The notes below the pieces were generated by a model that worked only from the letters and a program-made list of their open reading frames with translations, made no database searches and had not been told where the DNA came from. Both the position numbers and the translations under genes were made by a program. This document shows, piece by piece, positions 63,685 through 64,000 of a stretch of 64,000 nt of DNA (position 1 is its first letter; every line of letters starts with the position of its first letter). The DNA is from an uncultured Clostridia bacterium (GTDB lineage Bacteria > Bacillota > Clostridia > Oscillospirales > Acutalibacteraceae): assembly GCA_945876745.1 (NCBI GenBank), contig CAMCPL010000002.1, positions 62,001-126,000 on the forward strand, given 5' to 3'.

Positions 63685-63884
63685 TATTTGCTTGCGAGGT
63701 ATTCGTTGATTTTTGCGAGAACCTCGTCGGCGTCAAGACCGTGTACCATACACGCTTCCTCCAACGATTCACCGATGCTTGCAGGACAGCCTACACAGTG
63801 CATACCCGACTCCATAAGCACAACTGCAATTCCTCTGTCATATTCAATCATTTCACCCATTTTTGTTTGTTTTGTAATTTCCAT
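63684..63884 (-). CDS. DUF1858 family small redox-disulfide protein
   Basis: The 66-residue protein fits DUF1858 (hybrid-cluster-protein-associated redox disulfide domain): 'KMGEMIEYDRGIAVVLMESGMHCVGCPASIGESLEEACMVHG', with Cys30-x-x-Cys33. Such proteins are common in anaerobes; function is not settled. GAAAGGA is upstream of the ATG. Confidence 0.9.
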   Translation of the reverse strand: MEITKQTKMGEMIEYDRGIAVVLMESGMHCVGCPASIGESLEEACMVHGLDADEVLAKINEYLASK

Positions 63885-63953
63885 AATATGTTTTCCTTTC
63901 AGTATTTTTCATCGGATATACTACCACAACAAGAATTGATAGTCAATACCGTA

Positions 63954-64000
63954 TCATTTCTCAATTTGCTCAACAGGGTATTCCAAATCATTTTTAGTAA
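63954..64000 (-). CDS. Possible 3' end of a gene entering from the right edge
   Basis: On the minus strand the last 14 codons of an open frame read 'TKNDLEYPVEQIEK' and stop at 63954. The sequence looks coding and lies upstream of DUF1858 in the same direction, but too little is present to identify it. Confidence 0.35.
   Translation of the reverse strand, partial: TKNDLEYPVEQIEK

Noticed and set aside
1-64000. CRISPR arrays, retrons, prophage or complete transposon genes
   Set aside because: No spaced short repeats, reverse transcriptase, integrase or transposase frames were found.

Overview
The window reads as chromosomal DNA of a low-to-mid-GC, Gram-positive, anaerobic gut-type member of the Clostridia (Oscillospirales/Ruminococcaceae-like). 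The support is a clear Spo0A with its DNA-binding domain, small proteins typical of Clostridia (a CD1247-type zinc-ribbon protein and a DUF1858 redox protein), S21, lipoproteins with short lipoboxes, purine-rich Shine-Dalgarno sequences, consensus TTGACA/TATAAT promoters, glycan-using enzymes (GH95, GH30) and a sortase-type surface protein under a cobalamin riboswitch. No species can be named from this sequence alone. No tRNA, rRNA, CRISPR array, prophage or complete insertion sequence was seen.

Layout. 1-10 kb is a mosaic of small accessory units: the end of an ABC ATPase gene, a GPH sugar symporter, a DUF523 protein, a lipoprotein/acetyltransferase pair, a MITE-like repeat with a decayed gene beside it, a LytTR/DUF3021 regulatory pair, AlkD, an iron alcohol dehydrogenase, an orphaned MNT antitoxin-like gene with a truncated HEPN partner between two 38-bp direct repeats, an RluA-type pseudouridine synthase and a metallophosphoesterase. 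10-16.8 kb is a minus-strand run in the order solute-binding lipoprotein, VanZ, NagB, unknown, MetG, metallophosphoesterase, with tiny gaps or overlaps. 17-29.4 kb is the core rpoB-rpoC-rpsL-rpsG-fusA-tuf block, with an internal consensus promoter at the end of rpoC and a long hairpin in the rpsL leader. RecD2, an MreB-like gene and CobO follow.

33-36 kb is a minus-strand asparaginase and GH95 pair. At 36.2-37.6 kb a cobalamin riboswitch with an intrinsic terminator precedes a secreted, probably wall-anchored protein of unknown function. I consider this the best candidate here for an undescribed system, a Gram-positive B12-capture protein. 37.7-43.4 kb is a self-contained fructose PTS operon (fruR, fruK, fruA, HPr, EI). 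43.5-45.3 kb is an unknown membrane protein with hypB and hypA.

45-64 kb holds an aldo/keto reductase, an NSS symporter, an M16C protease, an amino-acid ABC transporter, spo0A with two matching palindromes around its promoter, a histidine phosphatase, uppP, rpsU, aroQ, efp, a CD1247-type gene, a cation antiporter, a CapA-like protein, glnA, GH30, and two small minus-strand genes. Many transcription units end in clear intrinsic terminators. Several promoters lie so close to their start codons that leaderless or near-leaderless mRNAs are likely. Start codons were chosen from Shine-Dalgarno position and family alignment, so several differ from the longest possible reading frame.
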